Below are positions 41,781 to 42,473 of a DNA stretch of 42,473 nucleotides, piece by piece. The notes below the pieces were generated by a model. That model worked only from the letters and a program-made list of their open reading frames with translations. It made no database searches and was not told the origin of the DNA. The translations under genes and the position numbers were made by a program. Each line of letters starts with the position of its first letter. The first letter of the stretch is position 1. The stretch covers positions 1 to 42,473 of the forward strand of contig CANQTD010000016.1 of NCBI GenBank assembly GCA_947626685.1. Direction: 5' to 3'. The stretch comes from an uncultured Clostridia bacterium. Lineage in GTDB: Bacteria > Bacillota > Clostridia > Christensenellales > Borkfalkiaceae.

Positions 41781-42335
41781 ATGGATACAAAAAAGACGGC
41801 GATCCTCGTCGTGGATATGCTCAACGACTTCGTGACGGGCGCGCTCAAATGCGACCGCGGGCTTGCCATCGTGCCCGCTACGGCAAGGCTCCTCGACGGG
41901 GCGAGAAAGGCGGGCGTCCCCGTCGTGTTCTGCAATGACGCGCACATCAAGGGCATCGACCGCGAGTTCGAAGTTTGGGGAGAGCATGCGGTCGCGGGGA
42001 CAAAGGGGGCGGAAGTCATTCCCGAACTTCACCTTTGCGAGAAAGACTATGTCGTTCCCAAGCGCAGATACTCGGGCTTTTTCCACACCGACCTCGACCT
42101 GCTTCTCCGCGAGCTCGGCGTCGACACGGTGATCATGACGGGGCTCCACGCCCACATGTGCGTGCGGCATACTTCGGCGGACGCGTTCCAGCTCGGCTAC
42201 CACGTCGTCGTCGCAACGGACGCGACCGACTCCTTCACCGAAGAGGACTACAAGAACGGGATCAAGTATCTCAAAGAGGTGTACGGCGCGGAGCTCTATA
42301 CGGTGGATGAACTCCTCGCCAAATTCGGCGCATAA
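41781..42335 (+). CDS. Isochorismatase-family cysteine hydrolase (nicotinamidase-like)
   Basis: A 184-residue hydrolase with GGAGGAAA upstream. The triad is Asp12 (VVDMLNDF), Lys94 (VPKRRYSGF) and Cys127 (TGLHAHMCVRHT). The Lys and the cis-peptide region before the Cys fit amidase-type members such as nicotinamidase better than true isochorismatases, which lack the Cys. Nicotinamide salvage to NAD is the likeliest role, though several amide substrates occur in the family. It is a single-gene unit. Confidence 0.92.
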   Translation: MDTKKTAILVVDMLNDFVTGALKCDRGLAIVPATARLLDGARKAGVPVVFCNDAHIKGIDREFEVWGEHAVAGTKGAEVIPELHLCEKDYVVPKRRYSGFFHTDLDLLLRELGVDTVIMTGLHAHMCVRHTSADAFQLGYHVVVATDATDSFTEEDYKNGIKYLKEVYGAELYTVDELLAKFGA

Positions 42336-42361
42336 CGTCCGCAGCAAAGCGGAAAATAACG

Positions 42362-42392
42362 AAAAAAGGGGGCATGTCTCAGACATGCCCCC
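42362..42392 (-). terminator. Terminator facing a minus-strand gene beyond the window
   Basis: GGGGGCATGTC (42368-42378) pairs with GACATGCCCCC (42382-42392). On the minus strand it is followed by TTTTTTC, so it would end a leftward transcript coming from past the window edge; it may also stop the gene at 41781-42335. Confidence 0.75.
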
Positions 42393-42394
42393 CG

Positions 42395-42473
42395 TCGTTT
42401 GTGGTCTATGGTGGGGAAGCGCGGCGAATGAGGAGCGGGGCCTTCACCCCTTCGGGGGGAAGGTGGCACGGCG
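42395..42473. repeat. Intergenic repeat island 12 (cut by window edge)
   Basis: GAATGAGGAGCGGGGC and CCCCTTCGGGGGGAAGGTGGCACGGCG resemble modules of the other islands. It continues past the window. Confidence 0.6.

Overview
This 42.5 kb window looks like a piece of chromosome next to the replication origin of a GC-rich member of the Bacillota, class Clostridia. The signs are Bacillota-type parS sites beside parB, a Jag/YidC/YidD/RnpA/L34 cluster, a sporulation-type YyaC and a PdaB-type deacetylase, near-consensus SigA promoters (TTGACA, 17 bp, TATAAT) and GGAGG ribosome binding sites. I cannot place it below class from the sequence alone. The presence of yyaC and pdaB suggests a spore-forming ancestry.

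Layout. Positions 1-300 are the 5' part of a 16S rRNA gene on the minus strand, behind tandem promoters. From 1.5 to 15.2 kb nearly every gene is on the minus strand: a lipoprotein; ftsH-parB-(DUF2156+GNAT) with two parS sites upstream; a CvpA-like membrane protein; then dnaN, rpmH, rnpA, yidD, yidC and jag. From 15.6 kb to the end nearly every gene is on the plus strand: rsmG and a SLOG-family gene, a hypothetical, pckG, (a DeoR regulator on minus), a hypothetical, cysS, a short alaS, a DUF559 nuclease-like gene, an acetyltransferase, an AT-rich secreted cysteine protease, rplM-rpsI, an esterase, surface and zinc-ribbon proteins, comF, pdaB, an SSB-like protein, two paralogous zinc-ribbon membrane proteins and a cysteine hydrolase. 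The strand switch at 15.2-15.6 kb coincides with an AT-rich stretch and a cluster of DnaA-box-like sequences, so this is the likely oriC. dnaA itself is not in its usual place between rpmH and dnaN.

Most gaps between genes are filled with interspersed palindromic repeats (about a dozen islands, 0.1-0.85 kb each) built from a small set of modules: a two-hairpin unit whose hairpins change by compensation, a 71-75 bp palindrome, a ~245 bp composite element in three copies, and others nested in each other. They code for nothing credible.

The most unusual signal is a 9-base word, CCATGTCCG, present 11 times on the two strands (about 0.3 expected under equal base use), with shared flanking bases, in all coding frames and, four times, 2-15 bases after a stop codon. 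This resembles a DNA uptake sequence, and the window also carries comF, a competence-type gene. Other points of note are an AlaRS lacking both the beta-barrel and C-terminal domains, a YidC with a ~200-residue insertion, a Tyr/Asn/Gly-rich prion-like repeat protein, and a 19-codon leader ORF whose end is itself a transcription terminator ahead of the protease gene.
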